Origin: Sarcocystis neurona
Lineage: Eukaryota > Apicomplexa > Conoidasida > Eucoccidiorida > Sarcocystidae
Reading direction: 5' to 3'
Assembly: GCA_000727475.1 (NCBI GenBank)
Contig: KL647288.1
Location: 1,664,689 to 1,728,688, forward strand
Length of the DNA: 64,000 nt
The notes beneath the pieces were generated by a model, which worked only from the letters and a program-made list of their open reading frames with translations, had not been told where the DNA came from and searched no databases. A program made the position numbers and the translations under genes. Below are positions 60,231 through 64,000 of the stretch, piece after piece (positions within the stretch are counted from its first letter, which is position 1; every line of letters starts with the position of its first letter).

Positions 60231-60960
60231 TTGACAGAAAGAGAGATGGTGGACGCCTGTGTCCGTGCGTTTGGGGAGGTAAGACGTCGTAGGGGGAGGA
60301 AGAACCCTCGGCTGCTGCGGGGACAAAAACGCCGCGCATGCAAGTCAAGGAGGATAGAACTGCGTAGACTCGCACAAGCTCCTACTTCACCTGCAAGGGT
60401 CCGCCCTGTCCTAGTACATGCGCCCTGCCAGAAGATGTGCGACAAGCACCATTCCGGTGTACAGACACCGCAGGAAATGCGCATGCAGTTGCAGCGACGA
60501 CTTCACACGAGCGCATCCCGGCGACGACGTGAGAAGTCGCCGACTGCAGGAAAATCGGGCAGTGCTGCTGCTGCTCCTGCGGCGGCCTCTGCTCCGTGGT
60601 GCGTTCAGAAAATTTCTCCTCAAGAAAAAGGCGGAACCCCACAAATCCCCGAGCAAGCCGAGGAGCGAAGAAGGAGCTGCTGCCGCTGCTAATGGTCAAG
60701 GCGCAGGTGCAGGCTTCGCGCTGCTGCAGTGCCCTGGGCCCGCGTGCAACCCCCCACGCGCTTCAAAAAACGCCGCCACAAGCGCATGCATCTACATCCA
60801 GCAGCAGCAGCAGAATCGCAGCAGCAAAAGCAGCAGCAGCACAGCAGCAGAAGCAGCAGCAGCACAGCAGCAGAAGCAGCAGCAGAAGCAGCAGCAGCAC
60901 AGCAGCAGAAGCAGCAGCAGCACCGCAGCAGAAACAGCATGAGAGATGGAAGAGAAAGCC
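60231..60960 (+). CDS. Candidate coding segment with CAG repeats
   Basis: A frame from 60231 holds an ATG at 60246 and passes a possible donor (GGGGAG|GTAAGA near 60277). From about 60470 all three plus frames look protein-like (basic, Ser/Ala/Pro), and 60784-60940 is a CAG/AGC tract giving Gln, Ser or Ala runs. Frames end at 60692, 60942 and 61003. CAG polarity suggests a plus-strand exon, but neither frame nor boundaries can be fixed. Product unknown. Confidence 0.25.
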
Positions 60961-61003
60961 GCTTTCACCGAGGGGAGTGGCGGCGGAGCAGGAGCAGCAG
61001 TAG

Positions 61004-62754
61004 CAGGTAGACAGGCGGCAGCAGCAGGTAGACAGGCGGCAGCAGCAGCAGTCGCGGTAGCAAACTTACACGTGGCCACGCTACTTTCGGTGAATGTAAC
61101 AGGAGAGAAACAGCAGCAGCAGCAGGAGGGCCAGCCGCTCCACCAGTACAGATATATATATATATATATATATTTCTCTCGCTACATTTATGTTAATACA
61201 TATGCGGAGAGCGAGAAATACACACATATGTTTCTCATTCTATTTAAACATATATATCTGTATTTATCACTCTTTGCCTATTCAAGTGTACAAGAGTAGA
61301 AGAAATATTACCTTGGGAGAGCGAATTATGCAGAGAAATGCCAAGGGTTCAGGGTCTCCCTTGTATGCATATATATATATATATATTTACTTATTAGTTT
61401 CTCTCTCATATATGCATGTATGACTCTCTGTCTACAAGTGTACACGACTTGTTTCTTGGTGAAGAGGGATGGGTCATTTCAAGAAGTCGAGTGGAACGAA
61501 TAGAAGCGTGGAGCCTGCAATTCTTACTAAGATATATATACACGTATATATACAAATACATATATATACATATATGTCTCACCCCCACCTTATAAATATA
61601 TGCGTCTTGTTCGCACTTTCTGTCCACAAATATTATCTCTGTGTAGAGGGATGGATAATGTAGAAGATCATGTGAAGCGACCAGCGTGTGGAGGTTGTAC
61701 TTCTTACTTGAATAATTTCTGAGGCTCCTGCTGCGACGCGGGCTCTGCAGACCAGCAGCGGGCACGCACTTCGGCAGACAGAAAAGTGCAGCACTTCAAC
61801 AACAACGTCTATAAAAGAGAAGTAATTCCGTGGAACTTCTCAAAAGATTTATCCACACATACGTGTATTCGGCGAAGAAGTTTGCAGTGTCGTCGTCTCC
61901 CTCTCTCACACAGACATGGAAGGAAGATCCTGCTTCACAGATATACATGTATCTACACATGTCTACTGACGCATGCACACACATATATACACCCATCTAC
62001 ATATATATGTATATTGACGAAAACCGACAGATTTGTGCGTTGACGAATATGTGTATTATATGTATATATGTTAATTCATACATAATATTTTTCTTCCTGT
62101 CTACGCAGACGTACTTCTGGATATATATATATATATATAGCCGAATACATGCATATACATGACACACAGACGTACTTACGTACACGTGTTCGTGTCCTAT
62201 ATGTCTACAGCTCTATCTTTCTCTATCCATTATCATACATATATTGATATCTATGCACACACACAAATATATAGATAGATAGACAAATAGATATATAGAT
62301 ACAGACAGACAGATACATGCCCGCAATATATATATGCATATACAGACAGACAGATAGATACAGACAGACAAATACACACCTATATATATATATATATATA
62401 TAGTGATAAATATGCACATGTATGATGTATACAAACGGATAGACATATAAAGAAGTACACGTGTCCGCGTATGGATAGATGCTGCTGTAGTTGAAGCTGC
62501 GGGGCACAGCGGGTTGTTTCCCGCCTTCTTTGCCATAACGCACGGGTACGTCTGCATGCAGAGGTCGAGCCCGCAACTTTTGCTGCAGGTGCTTCTTTGA
62601 CTCTTTAGAAGGGACGAACTTCTTCACTTTTTTTCAATATTTCCTCACTAAAAAAAGTTGCATGCAGTAGTCTCGTCCTCGTGACACCTACCAACACCCA
62701 CCAACACCCACCTACATACACATCCAGAGACCAGCATGTGTGTGCCTGTCTCTT
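61004..62754. other. TA-, ATAG- and ACAG-rich non-coding stretch
   Basis: GTAGACAGGCGGCAGCAGCA is duplicated near 61005-61045. TA tracts lie at 61150-61172, 61370-61387, 62118-62138 and 62384-62402. ATAGATAG and ACAGACAG microsatellite words fill 62265-62375. CCAACACCCA occurs twice near 62690. Frames are Tyr/Ile runs. No gene is supported. Confidence 0.55.
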
Positions 62755-63440
62755 CACCACATACATATATGAGAATACTCGAGTAAATATCTATACACGA
62801 ATATCTGTCTCTATCTCTCTCTCCGTCCCTCTCTCTTTTTGTGTGTGTGCGTCTGTCTACTATACGTATATAGGAGAATCCCGTAGTAAATACCTATGCA
62901 TGCGTGTCCGTCTCTCTCTCTCGCTTTCTCTGCGTCTGTTTCTTATATAGAGAGTAGAAGTCCCTTAGTCAATATCTACTATACAAGCCTATCTGTCCCT
63001 CTTTCTCTGTCTCTGTGTTTGCTTCTCATATATAGAGTAGAAATTCCTCGACAGATATCCATACATGCCTCTCTGTGCCTCGCGCTCTCTATCTCTGTCT
63101 GCGTGCTTCTTATATATGTAGCAGCAATTCCTTAGAAAGTGTCTACACATGCCCATCTGTCTCTCTGTCTCGATGGGTCTGTCTCACATATATACACGCA
63201 GCAGAGAAGACTGCAGGGAATGTCCACAGACGCGTGTCTGTCCCTCATTTTCTCTCTATGTGTCTACTTATTGTACGCGTATCCGTCCCTCTGTCCCCCG
63301 TCTCTGAGTTTCTTCCACATATAGAAATAGAGGCGAGAAAAGGAGAAGCCTATGCACACACGCGTATCTGGCCTTCTCCTTCTCTCGCTGTTCTCTGTCT
63401 ATATGTGTGTGACAGAAACGTAGTGGACGGCTATGCATGC
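62755..63440. repeat. Tandem repeat, about seven to eight units of 75-95 bases
   Basis: Each unit has CATATATAGAGTAGAAATTCC-like sequence, then TAGTAAATATCTATACATGC, then GTCTGTCCCTCTCTCTCTGTC and CTGTGTTTGCTTCT. Units begin near 62762, 62868, 62944, 63029, 63111, 63186 and 63316. The last copies are the most diverged. Confidence 0.75.
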
Positions 63441-63532
63441 GTGCGTGTCTTTCTTCTTCAGTCGCTGGCTCCGTCTCTCTTCACGAGACATAAAACGTGA
63501 GCAGGCCAACACGTTCATATGAGGGTGGACAG

Positions 63533-63784
63533 AGGCACTTCTTTGAACGAGCACGGGCAGAGAAGCTGCGGAACAAAATCTTCGACGATTTGCCTGCGTC
63601 GCCGCCCCGAGACGTGGAGACGCTGTACGACGCAGGGACGGGGGAAGGAGCGGACGGGGGGGGTCCGGAGGTGTACTTTCATACAAAAGGGAGAGGCTTT
63701 CTGCACGGAATTTCCGTCTCTTCTCCGAAAAAGAGGGAAAGGGAATTTCTGCTTCTTCTTACTCAATATCTGCGAGGCGATTGA
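63533..63784 (+). CDS. Exon of an unknown gene
   Basis: After GGTGGACAG at 63532 a frame codes RHFFERARAEKLRNKIFDDL, PASPPRDVETLYDAG and a Gly/Glu stretch. It may splice at CCGGAG|GTGTAC (exon end 63670, phase 0) or read on through KKREREFLLLLTQYLRGD to a TGA at 63782-63784. The first half is charged, helix-like and repeat-free, so strand and frame are fairly convincing. Its other exons are not identified, and the gene may extend beyond the window if the donor is used. Confidence 0.42.
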   Translation, partial: RHFFERARAEKLRNKIFDDLPASPPRDVETLYDAGTGEGADGGGPEVYFHTKGRGFLHGISVSSPKKREREFLLLLTQYLRGD

Positions 63785-64000
63785 TAAATGTTACCAGCAC
63801 GTTGACCGGCCAGTCAACTCTCAGTACTTCGTCGTGAAAAGCTGCACAGCAGCAGCAACAGCAGCAGCAGAAGGGGCACCGCGTGGAGCAGACACCAATA
63901 CGCATATAAAAAGGGTCAATTCTCCTACACATACACACAGACTATCAGATATATATAGAAAGAAGGGAGCAGCATTTATAGAACGAAGGGAGCAGCACAT
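63785..64000. other. Window end, short repeat
   Basis: Contains a CAG/CAA stretch near 63850-63870 and, at 63957-64000, two copies of a GAAxGAAGGGAGCAGCA unit running off the end. No gene is seen. Confidence 0.5.

Overview
The window looks like nuclear DNA of a coccidian apicomplexan, most likely Eimeria. This is an inference: triplet repeats of the CAG/AGC/GCA type run through exons and give long Gln, Ala and Ser runs, genes are split by large introns, and dense TA, CT and short tandem repeats alternate with a repeat-poor stretch. Nothing bacterial, organellar or viral is seen. It is a draft assembly with one 557-base gap inside a CTG repeat (48619-49175).

Layout. 1-4063: CAG-containing sequence with no assignable gene. 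4064-12321 (+): the best supported gene, three exons coding for about 1846 residues, an RBR-like (RING / RING2) ubiquitin ligase homologue swollen by low-complexity insertions. 12322-13740: TA-rich flank. 13741-24340: repeat-poor segment with only weak small frames. 24350-29790: CTG-rich blocks with open frames on both strands, strand of coding uncertain. 29791-33877: CT, TA and purine tracts plus minisatellites. 33878-55014 (+): a chain of exons whose splice phases fit each other, best supported from 37082 to a stop at 55014, forming one very large gene of unknown product with introns up to about 3.2 kb. 55015-64000: further candidate plus-strand exons among TA, CT and minisatellite DNA, with one clear exon at 63533-63784.

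Most long open frames here are not evidence of genes. CAG repeats are open in all three frames of both strands, pyrimidine-rich strands rarely make stops, and TA tracts read as Tyr-Ile runs. I therefore relied on splice-site and phase consistency and on recognisable motifs. Only the RBR-like gene gives a recognisable biochemical role. A structural pattern that recurs is that CTG tracts sit just upstream of 3' splice sites while CAG tracts sit inside the exons of the same strand.
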